Shown here: positions 54,025 to 63,975 of the stretch, in pieces | Layout: each line of letters starts with the position of its first letter | How positions within the stretch are numbered: position 1 is the stretch's first letter | NCBI GenBank assembly: GCA_910578785.1 | Contig: CAJTSJ010000008.1 | Coordinates: forward strand, 26,032-90,031 | DNA from: an uncultured Muribaculum sp. | GTDB lineage: Bacteria; Bacteroidota; Bacteroidia; Bacteroidales; Muribaculaceae | Reading direction: 5' to 3' | Length of the DNA: 64,000 nucleotides | Made by a program: the position numbers and the translations under genes | The notes under the pieces: generated by a model | Seen by the model: the letters and a program-made list of their open reading frames with translations, nothing else | Databases searched by the model: none | What the model was told of the DNA's origin: nothing

Positions 54025-57000
54025 TTACTTGACCTCTTCGTGGGCCACGTCCATAATCTCGGCGGCCTCGATGTCATTGTTGAACACGGTGTCAATATCG
54101 TCCTTGCCTGCAACGACGAGCGAGCTGTATTCACGCAGACCTGTACCTGCCGGAATCAGGTGTCCGCAGATTACGTTCTCCTTCATACCTTCGAGCGTGT
54201 CAACCTTTCCGTTGATAGCGGCTTCGTTGAGCACCTTGGTGGTCTCCTGGAATGAGGCCGCCGACATGAAGCTTGAAGTCTGAAGAGCGGCACGTGTGAT
54301 ACCCTGGAGTATCTGCTCTGAAGTAGCGGGAACGGCATCGCGCACGGTGACGGTCTTGAGGTCGCGGCGCTTGAGCGCTGAGTTCTCGTCGCGGAGCTTG
54401 CGGGCGGTGATGATCTGACCTGGCTTGACATTTTCGCTGTCGCCGGCATCTACTACCACCTTCTTGCCCCAGATGCGGTCGTTCTCTTCCATGAATTCGC
54501 GCTTGTCGACAATCTGCTGTTCAAGGAAGCAAGTGTCGCCCGGATCAAGAATGTTGACCTTACGCATCATCTGACGAACGATTACCTCAAAGTGCTTGTC
54601 GTTGATCTTCACACCCTGCATGCGGTATACGTCCTGGACTTCATTAACGATATATTCCTGTACGGCTGTCGGGCCCATGATGTTAAGGATGTCGGCCGGA
54701 GTGATGGCACCGTCGGACAACGGAGTGCCGGCACGTACATAGTCGTTCTCCTGAACAAGAATCTGCTTCGACAGAGGCACGAGATACTTCTTGACTTCGC
54801 CAAGCTTGGAGGTGACGGAAATTTCGCGGTTGCCTCGCTTGACCTTGCCGAACTTAACCTCACCGTCGATTTCGGAAACGATGGCGGGATTGGACGGATT
54901 ACGAGCCTCAAACAGCTCTGTCACACGGGGAAGACCACCGGTGATGTCACCGGCATTACCTGCCGAGCGCGGAATCTTGACAAGCACGTCGCCGGTCTTA
55001 AGCTGAGCACCGTCCTCAACCATCAGGTGGGCACCCACGGGGAGCGCATAAGTCTTAAGCACCTGACCGTTGGCATCAACGATGTTGGCTTCAGGCACGC
55101 GTGTACGGTCCTTGGACTCGATGATAATCTTATCTTCAAGACCGGTCTGCTCGTCGTAGTCGACGCGGTAGGTGACGTTGTCGACAAGATTCTGGAACTC
55201 GATGCGGCCGGCAACTTCCGAAATAATTACGGCGTTGAACGGGTCCCATTCGCAGATTACGTCGCCCTTCTTCACCTTGGAGCCGTTTGCGAAATAGAGC
55301 TTCGAACCGTAAGGGATGTTGGCGTTAGTGAGCATCATCTTCGTGTTGGGGTCGATGATACGCATTTCGGCCAGACGTCCGATAACTACATTTACAGGTT
55401 CGCCGTTGGGGCCGACCTCTTCGGTAGGCACGGTGCGGAGTTCCTCAATTTCAAGCACACCCTCGTAGCGAGAGGTTATTGTTGATACGGCGGCGATGTT
55501 TGATGCCACACCACCGACGTGGAATGTACGAAGTGTAAGCTGGGTACCGGGCTCACCGATTGACTGGGCGGCGATTACGCCGACAGCCTCGCCCTTCTGC
55601 ACAAGACGGTTGTTAGACAGGTTGCGTCCGTAGCACTTGGCGCAGACGCCCTTCTTCGACTCGCAGGTAAGCACCGAGCGGATTTCAACCGATTCAATCG
55701 GAGATTCGTTGATGCGCTTGGCGGCGACTTCGTCAATCTCCTCGCCGGAAGCTACGATTATCTCGCCGGTGATGGGGTCAACGATGTCATGCACCGACAC
55801 ACGGCCGAGGATTCGTTCGGCAAGCGATGCCACAACCTCTTCGTTGTTCTTGATTTCGGTGCAGACGAGTCCGCGGAGCGTGCCGCAGTCCTCTTCGTGT
55901 ATGATGACGTCATGGGCCACGTCGACAAGACGACGTGTAAGGTAACCGGCGTCGGCAGTCTTCAACGCAGTATCCGCAAGACCCTTACGGGCACCGTGGG
56001 TAGAGATGAAGTACTCAAGCACCGACAGACCCTCCTTAAAGTTGGCAAGAATCGGGTTTTCGATAATCTGACCACCTTCGGCACCTGCCTTCTGCGGTTT
56101 AGCCATAAGACCACGCATACCGGCCAGCTGACGAATCTGGTCCTTAGAACCACGGGCACCTGAATCAAGCATCATGAATACAGAGTTGAAGCCCTGGTTG
56201 GCCTCGGTCATCTGCTTCATGAGGGTGTCGGTCAGACGGCTGTTGACATGAGTCCAGATATCGATAATCTGGTTGTAACGTTCGTTGTTGGTGATGAAGC
56301 CCATCGCATAGTTGTTGAGGACTTCCTGCACCTGTTCGTTACCTTCTGCGACAAGCTGTTCCTTTTCGGCCGGGATAAGCACGTCGCCAAGGTTGAACGA
56401 CAGACCGCCCTTGAACGCCATGTAGTAACCAAGATTCTTGATGTCGTCAAGGAACTGAGCCGAACGGGTCACACCGCAGGTGTTGATAACCTTACCGATA
56501 ATGTCGCGGAGCGACTTCTTTGAAAGAATCTGGTTGACATAGCCGATTTCTTTCGGAACATACTGGTTGACCAGTATACGACCTACAGAAGTCTTTTCAA
56601 CAAGATGCTTTATAGGATTGCCGAATTCGTCGATATCTTCCACTACTACCGAGATAGGAGCGTGGAGAGTGACGCGGCCTTCGTTATATGCGATTTCTGC
56701 TTCCTCCGGACCATAGAACTTATGTCCCTCACCCTTGTCGCCCGGACGCAGCTTGGTGATATAGTACAGACCAAGTACCATGTCCTGAGAGGGCACGGTG
56801 ATAGGCGCACCGTTGGCCGGGTTAAGAATGTTGTGCGCACCGAGCATAAGCATCTGTGCCTCAAGTATAGCCTCGTTGCCCAGAGGGAGGTGTACAGCCA
56901 TCTGGTCACCGTCGAAGTCGGCATTGAATGCCGTACATGCGAGCGGGTGGAGCTGGATAGCCTTACCTTCTATCATCTTAGGCTGGAATGCCTGTATACC

Positions 57001-58326
57001 GAGACGGTGAAGTGTCGGAGCACGGTTGAGCAGTACGGGGTGTCCCTTCATCACGTGCTCAAGGATGTCCCATACCACGGGTTCCTTGCGGTCGACAATC
57101 TTCTTGGCCGACTTCACGGTCTTCACGATGCCGCGCTCGATGAGCTTGCGGATGATGAACGGCTTGTAAAGCTCAGCGGCCATGTTTTTAGGAATACCGC
57201 ATTCGTGCATCTTCAACTCGGGGCCTACGACGATTACCGAACGGGCTGAGTAGTCGACACGCTTACCGAGAAGGTTCTGACGGAAACGTCCCTGCTTACC
57301 CTTAAGTGAGTCAGACAGCGACTTGAGCGGGCGGTTGGCCTCGGTCTTGACGGCCGACGACTTGCGCGAGTTGTCAAGAAGTGAATCGACAGCTTCCTGA
57401 AGCATACGCTTCTCATTGCGGAGAATGACTTCGGGAGCCTTGATTTCGATAAGACGCTTCAAGCGGTTGTTACGTATGATGACACGACGGTAGAGGTCGT
57501 TAAGGTCGGAAGTCGCAAAGCGTCCGCCGTCGAGCGGCACAAGAGGACGCAATTCCGGCGGAATCACAGGCACGGCCTGAAGAATCATCCACTCGGGCTT
57601 GTTGCGATGCTTTGAAGCACGGAACGACTCGACAATCTGCAGACGCTTCAGAGCCTCGTTCTTACGCTGCTGCGAACCGTCGGTGTTGGCGCGGTGGCGC
57701 AGTTCGTAAGAGAGCGAGTCAAGGTCAAGACGGGTCAGCAAGTCATACACGGCCTCGGCACCCATCTTGGCGATGAACTTGTTGGGGTCGGTGTCGTCGA
57801 GCATCTGATTGTCTTTCGGAAGCTTTTCGAGGATGTCGAAATATTCTTCTTCCGACAGGAGGTCGAGTTCCTGCACACCTTCTGCGGCTCCGGGCTGAAT
57901 GACCACGTAGCGTTCGTAGTAGATGACTGCGTCAAGCTTCTTTGAAGGAAGGCCGAGGAGGTAGCCGATCTTATTAGGCAATGAACGGAAATACCAAATG
58001 TGGGCGACGGGCACGACGAGCTTGATGTGTCCCATACGTTCACGGCGCACCTTTTTCTCAGTGACCATGACACCGCAACGGTCGCATACAATGCCCTTGT
58101 AGCGGATGCGCTTGTACTTTCCGCAATGGCATTCGTAGTCCTTGACCGGACCGAATATCTTTTCGCAGAACAGACCGTCGCGCTCAGGCTTGTATGTGCG
58201 GTAGTTGATGGTTTCGGGCTTCAGTACCTCACCGCTTGACTTCTCAAGAATTTCCTCGGGCGAAGCAAGCCCGATGGAAATCTTTGAGAAACCGGTTTTT
58301 GATTTATTGTCTTTTCTAAAAGCCAT
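54025..58326 (-). CDS. rpoC: DNA-directed RNA polymerase beta' subunit
   Basis: Catalytic beta' subunit of RNA polymerase, 1433 residues. The magnesium-binding active-site loop NADFDGD is at 468-474. The N-terminal zinc ribbon is CHCGKYKRIRYKGIVCDRCG (about 66-85), and the second zinc site (CESKKGVCAKCYGRNL) lies in the C-terminal half. The bridge helix and trigger loop regions (RGLMAKPQK, FISTHGARKGLADTALKTADAGYLTRRLVD, in parts) are intact. It is 33 bases downstream of rpoB and ends at a terminator, so it is the last gene of the operon. Length and motifs fit Bacteroidales RpoC. Confidence 0.99.
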   Translation of the reverse strand: MAFRKDNKSKTGFSKISIGLASPEEILEKSSGEVLKPETINYRTYKPERDGLFCEKIFGPVKDYECHCGKYKRIRYKGIVCDRCGVMVTEKKVRRERMGHIKLVVPVAHIWYFRSLPNKIGYLLGLPSKKLDAVIYYERYVVIQPGAAEGVQELDLLSEEEYFDILEKLPKDNQMLDDTDPNKFIAKMGAEAVYDLLTRLDLDSLSYELRHRANTDGSQQRKNEALKRLQIVESFRASKHRNKPEWMILQAVPVIPPELRPLVPLDGGRFATSDLNDLYRRVIIRNNRLKRLIEIKAPEVILRNEKRMLQEAVDSLLDNSRKSSAVKTEANRPLKSLSDSLKGKQGRFRQNLLGKRVDYSARSVIVVGPELKMHECGIPKNMAAELYKPFIIRKLIERGIVKTVKSAKKIVDRKEPVVWDILEHVMKGHPVLLNRAPTLHRLGIQAFQPKMIEGKAIQLHPLACTAFNADFDGDQMAVHLPLGNEAILEAQMLMLGAHNILNPANGAPITVPSQDMVLGLYYITKLRPGDKGEGHKFYGPEEAEIAYNEGRVTLHAPISVVVEDIDEFGNPIKHLVEKTSVGRILVNQYVPKEIGYVNQILSKKSLRDIIGKVINTCGVTRSAQFLDDIKNLGYYMAFKGGLSFNLGDVLIPAEKEQLVAEGNEQVQEVLNNYAMGFITNNERYNQIIDIWTHVNSRLTDTLMKQMTEANQGFNSVFMMLDSGARGSKDQIRQLAGMRGLMAKPQKAGAEGGQIIENPILANFKEGLSVLEYFISTHGARKGLADTALKTADAGYLTRRLVDVAHDVIIHEEDCGTLRGLVCTEIKNNEEVVASLAERILGRVSVHDIVDPITGEIIVASGEEIDEVAAKRINESPIESVEIRSVLTCESKKGVCAKCYGRNLSNNRLVQKGEAVGVIAAQSIGEPGTQLTLRTFHVGGVASNIAAVSTITSRYEGVLEIEELRTVPTEEVGPNGEPVNVVIGRLAEMRIIDPNTKMMLTNANIPYGSKLYFANGSKVKKGDVICEWDPFNAVIISEVAGRIEFQNLVDNVTYRVDYDEQTGLEDKIIIESKDRTRVPEANIVDANGQVLKTYALPVGAHLMVEDGAQLKTGDVLVKIPRSAGNAGDITGGLPRVTELFEARNPSNPAIVSEIDGEVKFGKVKRGNREISVTSKLGEVKKYLVPLSKQILVQENDYVRAGTPLSDGAITPADILNIMGPTAVQEYIVNEVQDVYRMQGVKINDKHFEVIVRQMMRKVNILDPGDTCFLEQQIVDKREFMEENDRIWGKKVVVDAGDSENVKPGQIITARKLRDENSALKRRDLKTVTVRDAVPATSEQILQGITRAALQTSSFMSAASFQETTKVLNEAAINGKVDTLEGMKENVICGHLIPAGTGLREYSSLVVAGKDDIDTVFNNDIEAAEIMDVAHEEVK

Positions 58327-58359
58327 ATTTAAGTTATTCCTTTCTTTTCAGTAATATTA

Positions 58360-61300
58360 TTATTGCTCAAGGTTGATGCTCAGACCGAGACCGCGGAGCT
58401 CGTGGAGAAGCACGTTGAGCGACTCTGGAATACCGGGCGTAGGCATCGGATCACCCTTGACAATCGACTCGTAAGCCTTGCTGCGGCCGTTGACGTCGTC
58501 ACTCTTGATGGTAAGAATCTCCTGAAGGATGTGTGATGCGCCGAATGCTTCAAGCGCCCAGACTTCCATTTCTCCGAAACGCTGACCACCGAACTGGGCT
58601 TTACCTCCAAGAGGCTGCTGGGTGATGAGCGAGTACGGACCGATACTACGGGCATGCATCTTGTCTTCAACCATGTGGCCGAGCTTAAGCATGTAGATGA
58701 CACCTACGGTAGCCGGCTGGTCGAAACGCTCGCCTGTGCCGCCGTCGTAGAGATAAGTCTTACCGTAGCGCGGAAGACCGGCCTTGTCGGTCCAGTTGTT
58801 CAGGTCGTCAAGACTTGCGCCGTCGAAAATCGGAGTAGCGAACTTCTCGCCAAGAATGGCTCCTGACCATCCGAGAACTGTCTCGAAAATCTGACCGAGG
58901 TTCATACGGGAAGGCACACCCAGCGGGTTCAGACAGATGTCGACCGGAGTACCGTCAGCCAAGAACGGCATATCCTCCTGGCGCACGATACGCGATACGA
59001 TACCCTTGTTACCGTGGCGTCCGGCCATCTTGTCGCCCACGCTGATCTTACGTTTTTTGGCGATATATACCTTGGCCATCTGCATGATGCCCGAGGGCAG
59101 GTCGTCGCCTATGGAGATGTCAAATTTCTTACGGCGAAGCTCTGCATCGATTTCCTTGTATTTACGCAGATAGTTGACGATAGTGGCACGAATCAGCTCG
59201 TTGGCGTGAGCGTCGGCAGTCCACTTCGACAGATTTACCGTATCATAATTGATGCTCTTGAGAGCGCCCGGCGTAAAGTCGGCACCCTTGGCAATTATGT
59301 CGGCTCCGAGGAAGTCCTTGACACCCTCCGAAGGTTTGCCTGAAGTAAGCACCATAAGCTTGTCGACAAGCACGTCAAGAAGCTTTGCCTGCTTTTCTTC
59401 GTATTCTTCGTCAAGCTTCGGAAGCTGGGCATTGGCGCTCTTGGTCTTCTTTTTCTTGGCGGCGCGAGAGAACAGGTTGGTACCGATAACCACACCCTTC
59501 AACGAAGGAGTGGCCTTCAACGAAGCATCCTTTACATCGCCGGCCTTGTCGCCGAAAATCGCTCTAAGGAGCTTTTCTTCAGGAGTCGGGTCAGACTCTC
59601 CCTTCGGCGTAATCTTACCGATGATGATGTCGCCCGGCGCCACATGCGCTCCTACACGGATGATACCGCGCTCGTCGAGGTCCTTGGTGGCATCCTCGCT
59701 GACGTTGGGGATGTCGCTGGTGAGCTCTTCCATACCGCGCTTGGTCTCGCGGACCTCAAGCGTATAGTCGTCGACGTGTACGGAAGTCAATATATCTTCG
59801 CGGACAACGCGCTCGTTGAGCACGATGGCGTCCTCGTAGTTGTAACCCTTCCAGGGCATGAACGCCACCTTCAGGTTGCGGCCGAGAGCAAGTTCGCCGT
59901 TTTCGGTCGAATATCCTTCGGTAAGAATCTGTCCGGTGGTCACACGCTGACCCTTCTCGCAGATAGGACGGAGGTCGATTGTGGTGCTCTGGTTAGTCAT
60001 ACGGAACTTCGGTATGCGATATTCCTTGACTGAATCTTCAAACGCCACAAACTCTTCATCTTCAGTGCGGTCATAGCGGATTCGGATTACAGTGGCGTCG
60101 ACGTATTCAATGACACCGTCGCCTTCGGCAGTAATCTGGGTGCGGGAGTCGCGTATCAGCTGTCCTTCCAGACCGGTACCTACAATAGGAGCCTCTGAAC
60201 GAAGCAGGGGAACGGCCTGGCGCATCATGTTAGATCCCATCAACGCACGGTTGGCGTCGTCATGTTCGAGGAACGGAATCAACGATGCGGCTATTGACGC
60301 AATCTGAGTGGGCGAAACGTCCATCAGGTCTACCTCGTTGGGAGCCACAATCGGGAAGTCGGCGTCAAGACGCGCCTTGACACGGTCGCGTATGAATGAG
60401 CCGTCGTCGGCCAAAGGTGCGTTGCCCTGGGCGATGATTTTGCCTTCCTCGACTTCAGCGGTGAGGTAAACTATCTCGTCGTTGTTTATATTAACCTTGG
60501 CGTTCTCCTTGTCTACCTTTCGGTAAGGAGTCTCGATAAATCCAAGGTCGTTAATCTTGGCATATACGCAAAGCGATGAAATAAGACCGATGTTCGGACC
60601 TTCAGGAGTCTCGATAGGACAGAGACGGCCATAGTGGGTGTAGTGTACGTCTCGCACCTCGAAACCGGCACGCTCACGCGACAGACCGCCGGGACCAAGG
60701 GCTGACATACGACGTTTATGGGTCATTTCGGCCAACGGGTTGGTCTGGTCCATAAACTGCGACAGCGCATTGGTACCGAAGAAGGTATTGATGACAGACG
60801 ATATCGTCTTTGCGTTGATAAGATCAATCGGAGTGAAGTCTTCGTTGTCGCGGACATTCATGCGCTCACGGATGGTGCGCGACATACGGGCAAGACCCAC
60901 GCCGAACTGGTTGTAAAGCTGTTCACCGACAGTACGCACACGACGGTTGCTCAAGTGGTCGATGTCGTCGACATCGGTCTTTGAGTTGATCAGCTCGATG
61001 AGGTACTTGATGATGGCGATAATATCCTCCTTAGTGAGGACCTTGACGTCCATAGAGGTTCCGAGACCGAGTTTCTTGTTGATACGGTAACGGCCTACCT
61101 CGCCCAGGTCATAACGCTTTTCCGAGAAGAAGAGGTTGGTTATGACTTCGCGGGCAGAAGCGTCATCCGGTGGCTCGGCGTTGCGCAGCTGTCTGTAAAT
61201 ATATTGTATAGCCTCCTTTTCGGAGTTACTTGTATCTTTCTGGAGTGTGTTGAAGATAATCGAATAGTCGCTGGTGTTTGCGTCCTCCTTGTGAAGAAGT

Positions 61301-62178
61301 ACGGTCTGCGCACCTGCATCGATAATCTCCTGGATGTGCTCTTCCTCAAGAACAGTCTCGCGGTCGATAACCACCTGGTTACGTTCGATAGAGACAACCT
61401 CGCCGGTATCTTCGTCAACGAAGTCTTCCACCCATGTCTTAAGCACACGTGCGGCGAGCTTGCGTCCTACGGCTTTCTTGAGATTGGTCTTGTTGACCTT
61501 AACTTCTTCGGCAAGTCCGAAAATCTCGATGATATCCTTATCGCTCTCGAGGCCTATGGCACGCAGAAGAGTGGTCACGGGGAGTTTCTTCTTACGGTCG
61601 ATATAGGCATACATGACGTTATTAATGTCAGTAGCGAATTCTATCCAGGAACCGCGGAACGGAATGATACGAGCCGAATAAAGCTTGGTTCCATTGGCAT
61701 GGGTGCTCTGTCCGAAGAACACACCGGGCGAACGGTGCAGCTGAGATACGACAACGCGCTCGGCTCCGTTGATGACAAAAGTCCCTTGTGCAGTCATGTA
61801 CGGAATCGAGCCCAGATATACGTCCTGTATCTTCGGTTCAAAGTCCTCGTGATCCGGGTCTGTACAGTAAAGTTTTAATTTTGCCTTGAGAGGCACACTA
61901 TAGGTCAACCCGCGCTCGAGACACTCAGCGATTGTGTAGCGCGGCGGATCGATATAGTAGTCGAGAAATTCGAGCACGTAGTTGTTACGTGTGTCCACAA
62001 TGGGGAAGTTCTCGGCAAACACCTTATAAAGCCCTTCATTGTTACGCTTTTCCGGCGGAGTGTCAAGCTGTAGGAAGTCCTGGAAAGACTTAAGCTGCAC
62101 CTCCAAAAAGTCAGGGTAAGGAAGGGGATTCTTTACCGATGTAAAATTTATACGTGGTTTTGTAGATGGAACTGACAT
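58360..62178 (-). CDS. rpoB: DNA-directed RNA polymerase beta subunit
   Basis: Beta subunit of RNA polymerase, 1272 residues. The rifampicin-binding region FFGTNALSQFMDQTNPLAEMTHKRRMSALGPGG (in parts) is present with the usual drug-contact residues, so no resistance change is obvious. The C-terminal KMSKRHGNKG-type region reads GDKMAGRHGNKGIVS, and the end includes KAQFGGQRFGEMEVWALEA. It follows rplL by about 106 bases containing an attenuator hairpin, and rpoC lies 33 bases downstream. Confidence 0.99.
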   Translation of the reverse strand: MSVPSTKPRINFTSVKNPLPYPDFLEVQLKSFQDFLQLDTPPEKRNNEGLYKVFAENFPIVDTRNNYVLEFLDYYIDPPRYTIAECLERGLTYSVPLKAKLKLYCTDPDHEDFEPKIQDVYLGSIPYMTAQGTFVINGAERVVVSQLHRSPGVFFGQSTHANGTKLYSARIIPFRGSWIEFATDINNVMYAYIDRKKKLPVTTLLRAIGLESDKDIIEIFGLAEEVKVNKTNLKKAVGRKLAARVLKTWVEDFVDEDTGEVVSIERNQVVIDRETVLEEEHIQEIIDAGAQTVLLHKEDANTSDYSIIFNTLQKDTSNSEKEAIQYIYRQLRNAEPPDDASAREVITNLFFSEKRYDLGEVGRYRINKKLGLGTSMDVKVLTKEDIIAIIKYLIELINSKTDVDDIDHLSNRRVRTVGEQLYNQFGVGLARMSRTIRERMNVRDNEDFTPIDLINAKTISSVINTFFGTNALSQFMDQTNPLAEMTHKRRMSALGPGGLSRERAGFEVRDVHYTHYGRLCPIETPEGPNIGLISSLCVYAKINDLGFIETPYRKVDKENAKVNINNDEIVYLTAEVEEGKIIAQGNAPLADDGSFIRDRVKARLDADFPIVAPNEVDLMDVSPTQIASIAASLIPFLEHDDANRALMGSNMMRQAVPLLRSEAPIVGTGLEGQLIRDSRTQITAEGDGVIEYVDATVIRIRYDRTEDEEFVAFEDSVKEYRIPKFRMTNQSTTIDLRPICEKGQRVTTGQILTEGYSTENGELALGRNLKVAFMPWKGYNYEDAIVLNERVVREDILTSVHVDDYTLEVRETKRGMEELTSDIPNVSEDATKDLDERGIIRVGAHVAPGDIIIGKITPKGESDPTPEEKLLRAIFGDKAGDVKDASLKATPSLKGVVIGTNLFSRAAKKKKTKSANAQLPKLDEEYEEKQAKLLDVLVDKLMVLTSGKPSEGVKDFLGADIIAKGADFTPGALKSINYDTVNLSKWTADAHANELIRATIVNYLRKYKEIDAELRRKKFDISIGDDLPSGIMQMAKVYIAKKRKISVGDKMAGRHGNKGIVSRIVRQEDMPFLADGTPVDICLNPLGVPSRMNLGQIFETVLGWSGAILGEKFATPIFDGASLDDLNNWTDKAGLPRYGKTYLYDGGTGERFDQPATVGVIYMLKLGHMVEDKMHARSIGPYSLITQQPLGGKAQFGGQRFGEMEVWALEAFGASHILQEILTIKSDDVNGRSKAYESIVKGDPMPTPGIPESLNVLLHELRGLGLSINLEQ

Positions 62179-62221
62179 TAATAAAAAACGTTAAGGAAAT
62201 GAACTTGACTAAAATATAGCA

Positions 62222-62260
62222 CAAAAAGGTTAAGAATCACCTAAGTAATGATTCTTAACC
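62222..62260 (-). terminator. attenuator hairpin between rplL and rpoB
   Basis: A perfect 12-bp stem GGTTAAGAATCA/TGATTCTTAACC (62228-62239 with 62249-62260) with a nine-base loop is followed on the minus strand by a TTTTT run. It would lower polymerase gene expression relative to the ribosomal protein genes, as at the same place in E. coli. Confidence 0.85.
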
Positions 62261-62284
62261 CATATACCTGATTAACAGGCAGTA

Positions 62285-62659
62285 TTATTTAAGTTCAACT
62301 TCAGCGCCGGCCTCTTCCAACTGCTTCTTAAGACCTTCAGCGTCGGCCTTAGCAAGACCTTCCTTAACTGTGCTGGGAGCACCGTCAACGAGTTCCTTAG
62401 CTTCCTTCAAGCCAAGGCCTGTGAGTTCCTTAACGAGCTTAACCACTGCAAGCTTGCTTGCACCAGCAGACTTAAGGATAACGTCGAATGAAGACTTTTC
62501 TTCTTCTGCTGCGGCACCACCGGCGGCGGGAGCGGCTACGGCTACAGCTGCGGCTGCGGGCTCGATACCATACTCATCCTTGAGGATAGCCTTGAGTTCA
62601 CTTACTTCCTTTACGGTCAAATTGACTAATTCTTCAGCAATAGCTTTAATATCTGCCAT
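62285..62659 (-). CDS. rplL: 50S ribosomal protein L7/L12
   Basis: Stalk protein of 124 residues that binds translation factors on the large subunit. It shows the N-terminal dimerisation helix pair, an Ala/Gly-rich hinge (AAAAVAVAAPAAGGAAAEEE, about 36-55) and the C-terminal factor-binding domain (KLAVVKLVKELTGLGLKEAKELVDGAP, in parts). It is 71 bases downstream of rplJ and precedes the attenuator. Length is normal. Confidence 0.99.
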   Translation of the reverse strand: MADIKAIAEELVNLTVKEVSELKAILKDEYGIEPAAAAVAVAAPAAGGAAAEEEKSSFDVILKSAGASKLAVVKLVKELTGLGLKEAKELVDGAPSTVKEGLAKADAEGLKKQLEEAGAEVELK

Positions 62660-62730
62660 CGTCTTAAATTTTAAATGTTATTGTTTTGTTTTATTTGTTT
62701 TGTTGTTATATACCTATCGCAGCAGATGAA

Positions 62731-63258
62731 TTACGCATTCTTCTCCTCGATAGCATCCAGAAGTCCGTGGATGGTAGTTCCGGCGTCGAGCGCAGAAAGC
62801 ACTTCGTTGACCGGACCTTCGAGCATTGCCACAACGTCGGCAATAAGTTCGCTCTTGCTCTTGATAGAAGCGAGTGTGTTGAGCTGGTCAGCACCAACAT
62901 AAACGGTCTCTTCCACATAAGCGGCCTTAAGCGCGGGAAGCGTAGCATCCTTGTCAGCCTTAAGGATATCCTTGATAAGTTTAGCAGGAGCATTTCCGAC
63001 ATTCGACAACATCAAAGATGTAGCACCCTTGAGTGCGGGGTAGAGTTCAGCATAATCTCCGTCAAGAGACTCGAGAGCCTTGTGAAGAAGAGTATTCTTA
63101 ACCACTACGAGCTTAATGTCAGCCTTGTTGCAGGCGCGGCGCAATGCGCTGGTCTTCTCAGCGTCCAGACCGGCAGTCTCTACGAGGTAGAAACAGCTGA
63201 ACTGCTTGATAGTCTCAGCGATTTTATTAATTATAATGCCTTTATCTTCCTTTCTCAT
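62731..63258 (-). CDS. rplJ: 50S ribosomal protein L10
   Basis: Base of the ribosomal stalk, 175 residues; binds 23S rRNA and carries the L7/L12 dimers on its C-terminal helix. The N-terminal RNA-binding part includes LRRACNKADIKLVVVKNTLLHKAL (in parts), and the end is the L7/L12-binding helix GLLDAIEEKNA. In other bacteria the L10-L7/L12 complex represses its own mRNA; no specific leader is identified here. It lies 21 bases after rplA. Confidence 0.98.
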   Translation of the reverse strand: MRKEDKGIIINKIAETIKQFSCFYLVETAGLDAEKTSALRRACNKADIKLVVVKNTLLHKALESLDGDYAELYPALKGATSLMLSNVGNAPAKLIKDILKADKDATLPALKAAYVEETVYVGADQLNTLASIKSKSELIADVVAMLEGPVNEVLSALDAGTTIHGLLDAIEEKNA

Positions 63259-63279
63259 TGTTCGTGATAGTTTTAAAGG

Positions 63280-63975
63280 TTACGCGTCTACTGTCTTAGG
63301 GTCAACCTTTACACCCGGACTCATAGTGCTTGAAAGATAAATACTCTTAATATATGTGCCTTTTGCAGTAGCAGGCTTAAGCTTAATCAGAGTGTTGATG
63401 AACTCGCGTGCGTTAGCAACCATAGCCTCAGCGTCGAAAGACATCTTACCGATTGACGAGTGAACGATACCGTTCTTGTCAACCTTAAAGTCAATCTTAC
63501 CTTTCTTAACTTCTTCTACAGCCTTAGCAACGTCGTTGGTCACTGTACCGCTCTTGGGGTTCGGCATCAAACCGCGCGGACCGAGGATACGGCCGAGGGC
63601 ACCGATTTTACCCATGATAGCGGGCTGAGTGATGATTACGTCAACGTCGGTCCAACCGCCCTTGATTTTTTCGATATACTCGTCAAGACCTACATAGTCA
63701 GCACCGGCAGCCTTAGCTGCGGCTTCCATGTCGGCGTTGCAGAGCACGAGGACAGTTGTCTTTTTACCAGTTCCGTTAGGAAGAGTAACGACGCCGCGTA
63801 CCATTTGATTAGCCTTACGGGGATCTACGCCAAGACGTACATCGATATCGAGAGAGGCATCAAACTTGGCGTAGTTTACTTCCTTCACCTTTGATGCGGC
63901 TTCCGCTAAAGTGTAAGCCTTCCCAGCTTCAATCTTCTGCGCAGCTAACTTTTGATTTTTAGTAAGTTTACCCAT
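63280..63975 (-). CDS. rplA: 50S ribosomal protein L1
   Basis: L1 protein of 231 residues, part of the mobile stalk that guides tRNA out of the E site. Family motifs include NYAKFDASLDIDVRLGVDPRKANQMVRG (in parts), IMGKIGALGRILGPRGLMPNPKSGTVT (in parts) and the C-terminal SSTMSPGVKVD. It is the first complete gene of the operon in this window; rplK is expected just beyond the right edge, with only 25 bases left. Confidence 0.99.
   Translation of the reverse strand: MGKLTKNQKLAAQKIEAGKAYTLAEAASKVKEVNYAKFDASLDIDVRLGVDPRKANQMVRGVVTLPNGTGKKTTVLVLCNADMEAAAKAAGADYVGLDEYIEKIKGGWTDVDVIITQPAIMGKIGALGRILGPRGLMPNPKSGTVTNDVAKAVEEVKKGKIDFKVDKNGIVHSSIGKMSFDAEAMVANAREFINTLIKLKPATAKGTYIKSIYLSSTMSPGVKVDPKTVDA

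Noticed and set aside
54592..55485. 297-codon plus-strand frame opposite rpoC
   Set aside because: Antisense shadow of rpoC without start signals or family motifs.
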